DNA of 64,000 nucleotides from Epiperipatus broadwayi (Eukaryota > Onychophora > Udeonychophora > Euonychophora > Peripatidae), in the NCBI GenBank assembly GCA_028023455.1, contig JAQFVV010006274.1, forward strand, positions 4,774,001 through 4,838,000, read 5' to 3'. Shown here one piece after another: positions 24,117 to 36,704 of this stretch. The translations under genes and the position numbers were made by a program. Every line of letters begins with the position of its first letter. Within the stretch, counting starts at the first letter, position 1. A model generated the notes under the pieces. It was not told where the DNA came from. It did not search any database and saw nothing but the letters and a program-made list of their open reading frames with translations.

Positions 24117-26500
24117 AAAAAAAATATGTAATAAAAAAACAATCTCTTTTGCTAAATTTTGACCTAATTAAATGTTAAAAGCAAAAATAGATTTAAAATA
24201 ATTTGAATAAATTAACCTAAGTTAAAATCAAGGGAACCACTTTTTTAAAAAAGTGAAAAAAATCAATAATTCAGCGAGATTTCCTGCCTTTGCTAAAAAT
24301 ATTGCAAAGGAGAGGTGAGGAAAACAAATCTAAAACAGAGTAAGTGGTAAACAAGTTTTGTAACCAGTGAGGGAGGAGAGGTTAGTATATAAACCTTTTG
24401 TTTCATCAATTGTTTTTTTTATTATGCATTTGAAGCTGTGTAAAATTTCATGATGAGAAATATTGAGTAGTGGGCGATAGATTTTCCATCTATCTCCCTG
24501 AATACTGATCTTTAAGGTGGTAGTACATCAGCACCCTCAGCCCGTGTTGCAAAGTTAATGGAAGATGGCACAAGATCAGGTGACACCATGCAAGTCAACT
24601 GTAGAAGACAGATTGGTAACCAATTTCTGCAGATTTTAACCCATTCTTTAAATTAAATCTAAAACTTTCAAAGCTAGCTATATTAGTATGTAAATGGCCA
24701 CTTTTATTTTAAACCATTTTAAATCCTAAACTTTGAAATGTTAATTTCTAAAATGCAAATTAAATGTATTTTTTATTTTATATTTTAATTCTGTAAATCT
24801 TGCCTAATTCAATCCAAATTAAGCAAAATTAAAGCCAAGTTCTAATTTCCACTTATGTAAATTAATAATTACTAGTTATTGTTTTTTCTTTCTTAATCTA
24901 TGCTTATGCCTATATTATTTTGATTAAAATGCATCTATTGAGTAATGCTATGTTTTATTCAGAATGGAGTTTGCTAATATTTAATGTAATTAGGGAGACG
25001 ATTAGATGCTCTCGTATTTATTTAATTCTTCGTTCATTAGTGCACATACCAAACTCTTTTCTGAAAATAGTAAATATAAAACCTATTTCATGTGTAATTA
25101 AGCTGTTATAGTTGTTTAATAAGAAATTTTCTTTAAAATAAATTATTTAGTTGGTATTCAGCAGGCTTGATAAAATACAGCGTATTATTAGTATTTAAAC
25201 TTGTAATGTTCCCTGGATATGCTGTAGTCCCCCTTAGTTCTATATTAACAGCTATACAGATACCTTAGCAAACTAAATTTTATTATATTCCTTTATCACC
25301 ATAATTATTGATGCTATTTTTGTGAACTGGCTTATGGTCGTTTCATGGAATGAAACTAAAAATTTGCATGTTAATTTAATTAAGTAATAGTATAGTCAGC
25401 GGGGCAGATGTGTTCTAATGAAGCACATATGTGCTTTAACTCTTTGCTATTATTCACATATATAATGGACTTGATTTAAGGTCAATCCATTTCATTAGTT
25501 CAGACAGCACTATATTTAGGACTGGAGCATAAGGATCCAGACAATTTGTTCATAAGCTGTTCTGATCATCCAGACTAAATGTCTTATTTTCACAGCAAGT
25601 AGTAGTCCATGGGAACCGATTATACAATAATGAATCCCATGATTAGGGGTACAGCTGAGATGCAGACGCAGATTAGATATTTTATAAATGCTGTAGTATC
25701 TAAAGTCATACTGCTAAACACCAGTTCATCCCTTCATAGTAATTAAATATTTCTGCTTTGATCTGAACTTAAATCTAGTTTCGTGAGTTTACTATCCATG
25801 TAGAAAAATGTTTAGCTCATTATAATATTAAAGCTAGTTGTAATTCACAGTAATCACTCCTATAATCTAACTATTGCAAATCTTGTAGGTTATAATACAG
25901 CATAATTGAGGCATAGCTAATTATAGATTAAATAAATGAACAAGTTTTCCAAATTTAAATTCTCCAATCTAAGTGATATGTACCTTAGAAACATCATCCT
26001 CAATTGTGTGTGAGATAGCTATATATTTCATTTTATATATTTTCTTTAATTTTGGTTCATATTAAAATTTATAAAATATAATTACGCTTAATGTCTCATT
26101 TCTCGCTCACTAGTTATTATAGAATCACAGTCAAAATTATGATATTACTTCGTTAGGTCATATCACCCATATAGCTATATTCTACGAGTATATTTATTAT
26201 TTAAAAGTAGTCTCTAATTAGTAAACTTTTGGTCTCATGCTCTTCCGCTGTGTTACAGCTGAAACATGAATTAAGAAATTGCAAGTGTAACCTCATATAT
26301 GTTATCAGTAAGGTGGTAAATCTCTGAGTGTTGGTGAAGGAACTGGAGTGAGATTGGATTCGAGGTCTTCACAACCTCATCTCGATCAGCCTTGGGATAA
26401 TTTGCCAAAATTCTAGATTTTGTTGCGCAAATATAGATATGACTGTTACAATATAAATTCAATCATTAATATATTTTTAACAAATAGTTCCTAGATTTTA
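24117..26500. other. intronic sequence without a recognised gene
   Basis: It contains a GC-richer block at about 24480-24640 and a moderately complex block at about 25380-25760. Both look like parts of unidentified repeats. A perfect 16-bp palindrome, aagcacatatgtgctt, lies at 25421-25436. No coding is supported. Confidence 0.3.
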
Positions 26501-26620
26501 GTTTTACTTCTGGTATATATATATATATATATATATGAAGTAAAACGTACTGCCTATAAATTTTCGTTTTACTTCTGGTATATATATATATATATATATA
26601 TGAAGTAAAACGTACTGCCT
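26501..26620. repeat. tandemly duplicated (TA)n hairpin, 65-bp period
   Basis: Two copies, each gttttacttctgg, a (TA)n tract, gaagtaaaac, then gtactgcct. In each copy GTTTTACTTC pairs perfectly with GAAGTAAAAC around the alternating tract. Starts are at 26501 and 26566. Confidence 0.85.
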
Positions 26621-27439
26621 CATTTAATATAATTCAGTTTAAGTTTCATTTCTTTCAATCTTTCTAAGTTTAAAGTCTCTTTTAAATATTATATAATAAA
26701 TAGCTTAATATCTCACTAATCAAAACAAATATGTAACGGGTCATCTTCATAAATTTTCTTAAGCATATATTTCTTCTCTTCGCACACTGGATACATAAAT
26801 TAGTTTTACATAAGTATAGTACACATACAATACATATAAGTCTTCAGCAATTGATTGTGTAGTTCGGTTTTTTCCTTTTACTGGCAGATTATAAGAGTTA
26901 GAGAGATAATTTCATATACTGCATTATTTGCTGGATTGGTTTTCTGATTGATATGCTATTTATTCTTGAATAGCCTTTCATGGCAAAAAAATTCCCTAAT
27001 ATAATTCTTATAGCTTCTATTATAAGCATTGAAATTTCAATTAGTAGCAAGTCAAGCTCTTCTTTGCACAGCTCATTCCAACCACTTTAACATATATCTC
27101 ACAGTTTGGAATCTGTAAAGCCACACTAGAATGAAGCTGACATCTGAATGAATAACTGCTTACTGTCTGCATAATTAGCTATAGTCTACACCATAATATA
27201 GAATATTCTACTATCTCAGACCCTAGAGAAAAATATTAAATTGTATTCTCAAACAAAAGAAATAGCCATTTACTTTTCTTTTCTTTATCTTATAAGAGAG
27301 GAAATTCTTTGCTAGTTTTTACTATTCTATTTATAATTAAAAAAACTTTGTTAATTCATAATTCTTCCTACCAGACTGTAACTCAACATTTCACTTTCTA
27401 CAGGAATCAATAAAATGTTATTCACAACATGATTCAAAA

Positions 27440-28160
27440 TAGACGAAACTAAAATGATCCCAAAATGCTCTTCAATTCATCACACACAATACTCTTCAAA
27501 TGAATTATGTAGCAGTTATACTCTGGCTACTAGGGTCATATTGGGAAGAGTTGTTATAGTTTCTAAGCTATTATCCTCATTTAATCTTTTTCTTAAAATA
27601 GATAAAGTTTCATCATTAGGTACATACGTCAATAAATTTTCCACATCAAAGTTTATCAATAAATCATTTCTTTCTATTTTCATATTCTTGGTTAATTCTA
27701 TAAGGAGCTTAAAGTTTTTGGCAAAGGATTATGTTATACTTGCCGAAGGGTTCAAGAATTTTTAAAAAAAAAAACCTTTGTCAATTTTATATGATGAATT
27801 TATAAAATACTGAATCTTAATGGAATGTGGTCCTTATGGATTTTAGATAGACCATAGAGATGTAGAATTTTGCTAAAATATGTTGTTGACTTATATTTTT
27901 CTGAATCAGGGAAATATCTAATATCCTTTCTAACCTTTGTTTCTGTATATAGTATAATTTTTGCCACCTTTTTTGTGTTGGGCTACTGTGATTAACTCTC
28001 TTATTTTATTATCATTAGTAGTATCCATAGAACTGCCTTTTTTTTAATATAGAAAGAATGATTATACATTTGTAAAGTTTGAGAGATTTAATAGCTCCTC
28101 TCTCAACATAATAAATTTTTGACTTGAATTAATATGGTCTCTCAATCATTCTTTTTAAAT
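27440..28160 (-). mobile_element. Penelope-like element remnant, RT fingers and palm part
   Basis: Read on the minus strand, about 27850-27890 gives LYGLSKIHK followed by PLR. This corresponds to the conserved fingers block of Penelope-like reverse transcriptases (LYGLPKIHK in the family). About 27600-27680 gives NFDVENLLTYVPNDET, matching their motif A (FDV..L.T.VP). Frames are interrupted between and after these blocks, and the downstream palm and endonuclease are missing. It lies in the large intron, sense to the gene. It is a separate fragment from those at 18390-19090 and 31225-32605. Confidence 0.65.
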
Positions 28161-29766
28161 TCTGCTATTTTTTTTAAAAGTAATTTTTAAATTTCCTAAA
28201 ATGTTACCTTCATATCAAATAAAAGATTAAATGGTATAATAGCAGTTTAATAATTTCTCCAGAAGAAAAGCTTCAGTATCTGTTAGATAGATATTTAAAA
28301 CTAAGATTTTAAACTGATATAGCTTTTAGGATATTTGGTAAACTATGAAGTAAACATACACATTTTTTCTTTTGATATTATTTATTTTTTCATGTGATTA
28401 AGAATATGAATTTCTTATTGATTGCAAAAGTTCATTAGTAAGCGGCTTTTTTTTATTAAAAAAACAAACAGTTATTCTATACTGCAAATGGAATGAATGC
28501 AAGGTTTGACCCTTGAAAAATCTTTTAGTATTTATTTATTTTTAATAAAACTCACTTGCTCTGAGTATTTTCTCAATTCTTTGGGAGTAAAATAAAGATT
28601 GCAATTGAAAGGCTTTAAAGATAATCTCTTAAGATTTATATTTGCATAAAAAACTTAATTCATTTTCCATTTTGATCAGTTTTAGACATAATTTTCATGT
28701 CAGACATTTGTAATAATGATTATTTATTTATAATTATATATTGCACTATGTCCATTATCTTGCTTCATTGTAAAATATTTTTAGAAAAATTCATTCTTTA
28801 TTTGTACTTTTGTAAATCTATTTATCTATCTGCTAGTTATAACATACATGTTAATATATAATCCAGCATTTGAGTAATATTATTCTCCTTTTTTTTAGTG
28901 TCGTTGGCTTGACCAGTGATAGTTCTAATAGAAGAATTGCCAGTGACCTTCAGATTTATTTTGAATAATGAATTTAAGGTAATACTCTAATAAATAAGGC
29001 CACTTTTTTCAAAGGCAGTCATTAAAATTTTTTATATATTTATTTATGAAAATTCTTCTTACATATTCATTTTTTTCTTTTTTAAGGGCAAGATAAAATT
29101 TTAATATCAAGTTAATTTACAGAGTTATTTGCCTTGCTACATTTTTGTCCAAATTCTTATATTTTCCCAATCGAACATATACTCATGGATACATGTATGT
29201 TATACCATTTTTAAATATTTCTTCCTTTCTAATCATTACTTTGTATTATTTTGCTTGTTTTTTTTTTAATTTTTATAAAAAAAGCATTGATATAGTATTT
29301 TACAGATGCACTTTTTGTTTTCAACATTGTACATTTAAGTTGTGCAGAGTTTAGGAGTCAGCATAGTATATTATAACTTTGGAAAATTAACAATCGAATG
29401 TATAAGAAAAAATATGAAATATGAATTTTTCTAAAAACATTAAAGAATTAAATTAAATGATGGAAATAATCCAATATGTAATTACAATTAATAAATCTGT
29501 TTATCTATAAGATTAAAATGTCTAATGGATATTTCAATATATATATATAATTTCATGAAACTAAATGAAAGTGTAATTAAACTTTACAAAATTTACCATA
29601 CTAATATTAATTACTTAAACAAATATTATTGCCATCCCTAGTAGTGTGCACATAGAATGTATAAGCTATTGATAATGATAAACATGTTGTATTATAATTA
29701 TTTAAATATTAACACTAACGTAATTCTTTTGCATACATTGTTTCTTTATTCTTTTTATATCACATT

Positions 29767-29801
29767 GCTCTCATGTTAGGTATTCTTGCTAACATGAGAG
29801 C
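29767..29801. repeat. perfect 12-bp hairpin
   Basis: Stem gctctcatgtta and taacatgagagc with an 11-base loop, close to the donor of the exon at 30018-30353 but inside the intron. Confidence 0.7.
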
Positions 29802-30017
29802 TATGGTTACAGTGTTTGTGACTAAAAATTCAATCAGCTGAATGATATAAAGAGAATACAGAGACCGCTTCTTTGTTCATGCAGACTAACATATGCAAAA
29901 GAATTACAAAGTCAAGTGAAGGGAAAATTAATCAGTATACAATAATAATTTCAATTTCATTCTACACGCAAAACAATTCATTTAACCATATTCATAATAA
30001 ATATAAAATTAACTTAC

Positions 30018-30353
30018 AGATTCAGTATCTTTTTTATTATAAGTAGGAATATTATCTATGTCAAATTTATTACATGTTATTGTATGTGGAGCAGATGTCT
30101 TAAGTAAACTATAACCATATTGTCTGTTTGAAAATAATTCAGTACTGCAACCTATTTCTGGTAACCATGGATTTTTTACTTCCATTTTCCAACCTGTTTT
30201 ATGATTACCACGAATAGTTTCTGGAGTTCTCTGTGGATTATTGTTTGATTTGACAAGTGGGGAATAATCTTCAGTGAATGATTTATTAACATATTTCCCT
30301 AAGGGAGTCCAAAATTCTGATGAAGAAGTTAGGGCAAAAGGTGATTCTTTAAC
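30018..30353 (-). CDS. exon of the unidentified split gene (most upstream exon found)
   Basis: This exon of 336 bp is exactly 112 codons, phase 0 in and out, with acceptor ttgttag and a strong donor gtaagtt. It is the longest open, normal-composition coding block in the window. The peptide has FWTPLGKYVNKSF near residues 14-26, RTPETIRGNHKTGWKMEV around 42-59, NPWLPEIGC, and QYGYSLLKTSAP near 78-89. The short Pro/Gly/Trp/Tyr-rich motifs in a basic, low-complexity-free chain recall small cytoskeletal or axonemal proteins. That is an impression only and I cannot name a family. Its exit phase matches the exon at 11807-12008, implying an 18 kb intron. No initiator exon was found at higher coordinates, so the 5' end is probably in short exons or outside the window. 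Confidence 0.78.
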
Positions 30354-31224
30354 CTAACAAAAGCACAATATATACATATAACAGATATTTAATACTGCAA
30401 ATCATGGTTTTACAAAATAAAATTTATAACTGAAATTTAAATAGAAATTAATAAATGATACGAAACAAAGTCAAAATAATTAATTAAGAAAAACTTTGAC
30501 AATAAATTCAAACAGACATGAAGTGAAATTAAATTTCATTTTCAGAATCACTAAATTGCTTTTCAGCTCATGTCATACTTATGACTAATTTTGAAATAAT
30601 ACAGGATAGTATAGATTTAACATTTTATTTCAGCAATAACTAATTGGATGCTATTGGAGTGTTAGTTAGTACAGATCATTTTATTAGTAGTTAGTATTGA
30701 TGATTGTATTATTTAAGTTTATTCAGATAAGCTTAGATTTCCGATAATGTATTGAATAACACTCGGCATTTCCACACTTCCAACTATGTGAAATATTAAT
30801 TTTTTGCAAGAGGTTTAATTTATCTTTTGTATTGTAAATAATCCCATTTAGGTTAAAAAGAGCATGGAAACCAACACAATAATTTTCATTGAAATTTAAA
30901 ATTTATTGTTGACTAGATTTAACATTAAATTTAGCTTTGTATTCAAATAACTAAAATAAGAAATCATATAACATTACAATATTAGCCAAAATAATAAAAT
31001 TTTACTAAAATTCTTGCACAATCATGGTTTCATCTATTAACAACTAGACATTTTCAAGTAAAATTCAACAAGATACATACAACATATATATACAAAACAA
31101 TCTTTCAAATTATAAATCCCATTTAGGTTAAAAAGAGAATAGAAACCACCATAATAATTTTAATTAAAATTCCAAGATTTATTGTTGCTGCTAGATTTAA
31201 CATTAAATTTAGCTTTATATTTAA
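30354..31224. other. AT-rich sequence upstream of the first recognised exon
   Basis: No exon was found. Near 30845-30960 and 31115-31220 there are two direct copies of a block with cccatttaggttaaaaagag and tagatttaacattaaattta, about 270 bp apart. Confidence 0.45.
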
Positions 31225-32605
31225 ATAACTTTATATATACAATCTTGTAAATAAATATTAATAAATACAATAACCTAAATATATAAAAAGTACAACTTTA
31301 AAAAACTTTTATCCACTTAGGAGCACTTTGGACTATCTTCATAACCTTTGTCAACTAACACTTTCAAAGACTAAATTTAAGAAACGTTAACATAAAAATA
31401 ATAAAATTTGTAGTTGACATTAAGTTTTATTGATAAAAAACATTTATGCAGTTTATAATATTTTTTATAGAATACTAGTTGGCCAATGGGTCTACCTACA
31501 GTCATTCAAATATGCAATTTTGTAATTTCTATATATGAAGAAATTATTTTGAAAAAGGAGTGTTATCAAAAGAATATTACTGTACATTACCAATATGTGA
31601 ATGAATATGTGGATGACCTATTTGTATGTGGGAAGCCAAATATTATTAAAGAATTGTTTAAAGAATTAAATAGTTTAGATGGCTTGAATTGGATCAAAAC
31701 AGATGAAAAGTTAATGGGTGTTTAGTTTTTTGATCTTAAAATAAATAGAAATAGATGTAAACTAAAATACCGTATGATGTTTAAACCAATAGCAAAAAGA
31801 GGTTACATTCCATATAATCAAGGGTGATAATGTCATATAAAACAGCAGGTTTGAAGTCCTTTTTATTTAGAAGTAACAATCTTTGTAACTATTCATTGGA
31901 TAAAGGGGAAAATATCGAAATGTATTCAAATGAATTATTAAATGTTGGATATGATTGTCATCCTATAGATAATACTATTAAAAGTTTTAATAGGAAATAT
32001 AAAAATATGGATATCAATACTATATATTTCAAATGAAAAAGTAAATTTTATAAGGGAAATTTATAAAGATATATGTGATATTGCATTTTATGCACCTCCT
32101 GCATTAAACGAACTAATAAATAATTCAAAAGATAAAACCTCATTTTTAAATGGAAATTGCATCATTTATAAATGGAGATGTAAGTGTAGCACTGGATATA
32201 TAGAGGAATCAAGATGTACATTGGAAAAAAGAACTAAAGAAAAAAATGAAACAAAATGAGTGTTTCAGCATCGATTTTTGATGACCATAATAGTTTATGA
32301 ATATTTGATTTTAATTTGAATTATAATAATGTAAAAATATTACAAATTGAAAGAAGCAACAATAAAAGGAAAATAAAGAAAGCCATGTTAATATATAAAT
32401 ATAAGCAAGATTTAATAAACAGACAGGTAACAAATGTAAAAATCACCGAATTGTGGGAAGGTTAAATTTTGAAAGTGTTAGTTGTTAAAGACTACAAAGA
32501 TAGTCAAAAGCGCTCTTAAGTGAATAAAAGTTTGTTAAAGTTGCACGTTGTATATATTTAGGTTGCTGTATTTATTAATATTCAATTACAAGATTACATA
32601 TATAA
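31225..32605 (+). mobile_element. 5'-truncated Penelope-like retroelement with inverted terminal repeats
   Basis: Coding traces run in the correct order. At 31486-31725 is a RT palm block with MGLP and the catalytic YVDD (about 31603-31620). From 31730 to 32036, FKPIAKRGYIPYN, FLFRSNNL and related post-RT blocks follow. At about 32150-32260 a GIY-YIG-type endonuclease trace reads YKWRCKCSTGYIEES, with the family's YIGET changed to YIEES. Several stops and frameshifts make it a pseudogene. About 150 bp at each end form an inverted repeat (31225-31370 against 32465-32605, for example caacctaaatatat and its complement), as known for Penelope-like elements. Confidence 0.75.
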
Positions 32606-33485
32606 CTTTGAAGAAATACAGACATTGAATAAGAATATCATTACATATATATAATACTCAAATATAAGTATATTGCCTATACTAAACTTAATGTAATTAA
32701 AAGGAATTTGAACTCAGATTTTCAAGCTCTTTACAGCTATGCATTCAATCTTATATAAATGATATACATGACTACATGACCATGTACATGTAAAGAAGAT
32801 AAGATTTGAACACAAACTTTCAAACTCCCTTCATCTATTCATTCTATTGCATACAACTGATACATGTGACCACATACATGAAAAAGATAAATGATCTCCA
32901 ATATATGTATTTCATGCTGATCTATCACTCATCATTTGGTCCAGATCATCATCTCCCACACACATAGATAATTAGAGCTCTGTTTATATTAAAATAGCAA
33001 ATGTTCAAACTTTATTGGACAGGCTTCAATCTATTTCATCCTCCAACTTTCCAGTCATCTATCCAAATCGCTTACTGATTCCAATATTGTCATACCCATG
33101 TTGATTTTAAGTCATTTTGACTCCTCATATCTAGGACCTTGTCTATTCAAATACACAGATAAGAGATCAACAAGATACAGGCAAAATCTATCCTAAAACT
33201 TAATACAAGTATACTTTATATACCTGGGATTTAGATGTAATATAGGGAATTTGATCATTTATTTTTTCATATGTGTGTAATCATATGTATCGGTTTTATG
33301 AGATAGAATGGATGGCTGAGGGAACCTTGAAAAAGTGTGTTCAAATCCCTTATATTATATCTAAACTTCAGGTATAAAAAGTATACTATATTTAAATATT
33401 ATATATTGAACCGGGTCTCTCGAAGTAAGTTGTTTATCTGTGTTTAAATATGTTTTATAATAATTTTGAAAAAAAAAATACAGGG
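32606..33485. other. AT-rich sequence with a two-copy tandem repeat
   Basis: At about 32700-32890 two copies of roughly 110 bp carry gaac-cagattttcaa/cacaaactttcaa, attcaatct/attctattg, and atacatg-gac-acatg blocks. The rest shows no gene. Confidence 0.45.
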
Positions 33486-33947
33486 ACAGACCGGCCCTTC
33501 AAGCAGAGGGGAGAATCCCATTCATAACATAGCCATCAACAATACCCATGGTCAGATCAAGTCATGCAGAGCATAACACGATCACATTTCCAGACCATGG
33601 TCCACCTTGACTGTGGGATTCGAATCCCTGCCATCCAAAGCATTTTATTTGTTTTGAGGATCAACCTCAGGTGCTAGCCAACCATAGGCTATATAAACAG
33701 CATGCTTCAGACAACAGACACGCAATCCAGCATTTGAAAAATCACATGGCTAGCTCATACTCTTAAAACAGGCTCCAGCACATTAAATTTAACATATAAA
33801 AATAACTATACTTTTAAATTAATAGTGACAGTGACAAGAGAGAGAGAGTAGACCAAATAACAAATAAGCAACACTATTATTTATTTACGCACACACATAT
33901 ACTTAACATAATAAATTTTTATAAAAGAAAATATGATGACTTTAGGC

Positions 33948-34422
33948 CAGGGGTGGGCAAATAGTGGCCCGAGGGCCACATGCGGCCCTCTAACAGTTTT
34001 TATGCGGCCCTCTAAGACAATCAGGAAAATCTATCTTGAACTGAGATTTCCTTCCTGTGCATGACTGAAGATTTGTCTCTTATTTTCCACTAGGATGGCC
34101 ACATCAATACACATGTACAGTGTAGATACTATGTGCAGGGCTTTTCCAGTTGATCTACTTAATTTCAATTTTGTCTTTGCATTAGCAAATATATACATTT
34201 CCAACTTTAGTGAAACCATGAACCCTCCAAAAAAATCAGTGATAAATGCCATGTGTTTAATGAAGAATGGACAAAAAAATATTTCTTTGGTAATACAAGG
34301 TATAAAGCAGTGTGTTTATAGCATCATGAAAAAAGGTGTGGCCCTCCTCTAACCTTCACTTTTACAAAGTGGCCCTCCACCAACCTCTGTGGCCCTCGAG
34401 CCAAAACAATTGCCCACTCTTG
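33948..34422. mobile_element. hAT-type non-autonomous element, 475 bp
   Basis: It begins caggggtgggcaaa and ends ttgcccactcttg, an imperfect terminal inverted repeat of the hAT style. It is flanked by an exact 8-bp duplication, ctttaggc, at 33940-33947 and 34423-34430. Subterminal repeats of gcggccctc/ggccctc occur at both sides. There is no transposase. Confidence 0.88.
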
Positions 34423-34491
34423 CTTTAGGCTATAGTTATAATAGTCCTTTGTTAAAGTTCATTAAATTTAAAAAATAAAGTGACTATAGAC

Positions 34492-35034
34492 CAGTGTTCT
34501 TCAACCCTTGGTCCGCGGCCCGATGCCAGGCCGCGGAACTTTTCTGTAGGTCCGCGTGCTTCACGGGCAGTAAAAAGTTTGTAATAATAAATAATAAGAG
34601 TTTAAACTTTTAATTAATATAGCCAATTTTTATTTATTTTTTCATTTCATTTTTACCCAATTAAAAAAAAAAAAAGAAAACAGAATGAAAACAAAATCTA
34701 ATCAATCATTCATAAATTAATTTGTTTTTCTAGTTATCACAGATGGTTTTTTTTTTTGGGGGGGGGTAGAATTAAATTTTTTATTACTTTTCTAAAAAAA
34801 TTTTAAAAAAAGTTTTTTATTATATAAACTCCATATATATATATATAAAACTTTATCTTATATATATATTTAACATTGTTGTTTTGATCAGTTATAACAA
34901 TTATGCTTATCTTTAAGAAAATTTATCTATAGACTTCTGCCGGTCTGCGAAATCTTATCCTTATTTTTTCTGGTCCGTGGAACCTTATCCTTATTTTTAC
35001 CGGTCCACAGGTGTGAAAAGGTTGAAGACCACTG
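34492..35034. mobile_element. second hAT-type non-autonomous element, 543 bp
   Basis: It begins cagtgttcttcaaccc and ends ggttgaagaccactg. It is flanked by ctatagac (34484-34491) and ctatagat (35035-35042), an 8-bp target duplication with one later change. GC-rich subterminal ggtccgcgg/ggtccgtgg repeats are typical. The uninterrupted site is seen in copy A near 2540 (ctatagacagtg). The core is AT-rich, with no coding. Confidence 0.88.
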
Positions 35035-36704
35035 CTATAGATGATTATTACAGAAAACATAGTTACAGTATCTTTACCTAGGTTTTCATTTGTATGTATT
35101 TTTCAACAGGTTTGTCTTTTGGTTCCACCCATGGCTTCATGGCTTTCCTTCAAGGTTTCTATCGAAAAATGAGAGTATACAGCAGCATCTATTTACAAGC
35201 TAGAACATTTGTTCTGGCATTGGCTCCAGGCAAGTATAGTTGATTTTTCTGAGAACAAAGACATGACTTTGTCAAACACTCTTATGGCTTTTGCAGTGAA
35301 GTTGACTGCAGCAGTAATTGATTGGTTTACTACTGCATTTACAGTTTCTGAATATCTGGATCTCTGAAGCAATAAATAATGTAAAAGCACAAATGAAGAT
35401 CGGAATGATTCAATCACTAAATGCCGATACACTAATTTACTGATTGCAGACACAACTGATTTATAAATTGCAGACCAGACTGATTTACAGACTTAAGAGC
35501 AGAATGAATTAAATTGCATACTCGACTGAATTACAGATTGCAGCTCCGACTAAATAACAATAGGCTGTAACGACTTTATATATTTTTTCTCATTGTTTTT
35601 AATTCTTTATCATTATTTTTAATTTTGATCTTAAATCTGTGTTTTTAATTATTTTTACACTTGCTTTAATCTACACTTTTGCTTAGATTAATCTACTATC
35701 TCATTGATAGTTTACATAGTTTTTTTAATTAATACAATTTCAATATCATTATAAATCAGAAATCTTATTAGCATTCCAAATTAATTAATTAATCTTTGAA
35801 ACTAATTACATTTTTTAAAGTTTTCACTTCTACAAACTGATTTTATTTTAACTTTCCATATTTACTCACGTATTCTTTGTAAAACAAAGAATTTTCTTTT
35901 TTTTTAAAAAAAAGGTTTTTTTTTTAATCTTTCCCTACCCTGTTCTCCTTTAAAAAAAATAATAACACAACCTTTTTTTCTTATTTTTACAAGATTTGTG
36001 TTTTAAAATCTGCTTAATGAATTATTTTTTTTTTTTAAAAAAAAAAGAAACATGTAATGCTATACATGAGTTTTATAAATATCTCTCTCGCTAGCATTAC
36101 AATATATATATATATTGAAACAGATATTCTGTTCCTCATATAAATATTCAAAAGATTCCCCCTCCATTCAAAAATGTCTAGCGTGATTCAGTCTAATTGG
36201 GAACGCAATAAAGCTGTGAGTTGTTAAAAAAAAATCATATTTTTAATTTTGTGATTGATGGATTTGAACAAAATGTTATATCGTTTTATTTTATTTTTTT
36301 TTATCTGTCTCGATAAAAAAAAAAAGAAATTAATTATCCAATCATTAAAAAGAAAGAAAAAAGATACTTGAGTTAAACTGAGGCAGTATTCAAATTAGGC
36401 ACGTCGTTAAAAAAAAAAAAAGAACTTTCGTCTTACACAGAGAAGCAGAACATATTGAATTTTTTTTTTAAAAAAGAAAGTGTATTACTTAATCCTTTTG
36501 ACAAATTAAAATATAGCTTTAACTAAACGTGAAAATGGAAAAAGAAAACTTTGCTAGAGGAATTATAATAACAATGGGGTAATTTAGCGGCTTCACTCTC
36601 TCCACGCTGTGCCATGACTTTCCATTGATGAAATAACCCGCCTTCTTTTGAGTAAAATGGACTGCAAAACTGGAAGGTAATTATGTTATAAGAATGTTTA
36701 GACA

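Larger units (their letters stand above)
12009..30017 (-). other. 18 kb intron of the split gene, filled with repeats
   Basis: It is inferred from compatible phases of the flanking exons, with donor gtaagtt at 30017-30011 and acceptor ttttttag ending at 12009. It contains the elements listed separately. The stretches 12376-13988, 24700-26500 and 28200-30000 are AT-rich and I see no gene in them. An unrecognised small exon with phase-neutral length could still be present. Confidence 0.5.
33486..36115 (+). mobile_element. hairpin-ended repeat, family 1 copy B, with two nested hAT-like insertions
   Basis: The left end acagaccggcccttcaagc and the following 180 bp match 2035-2215, including a B-box-like ggattcgaatccc. 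The copies stay colinear through ctatagac and aggttttcatttgtatgta. The right end is a perfect 10-bp hairpin, tgtaatgcta (36053-36062) and tagcattaca (36092-36101), followed by (AT)n. A T-run/A-run junction at 36026-36046 precedes it. Without its two nested insertions the copy would be about 1.6 kb, close to copy A. Open frames at 34031-34352 and 35193-35453 are not genes. Confidence 0.65.

Noticed and set aside
27454-27765. 103-codon plus-strand frame
   Set aside because: It is the antisense of a Penelope-like RT fragment whose conserved motifs read on the minus strand.
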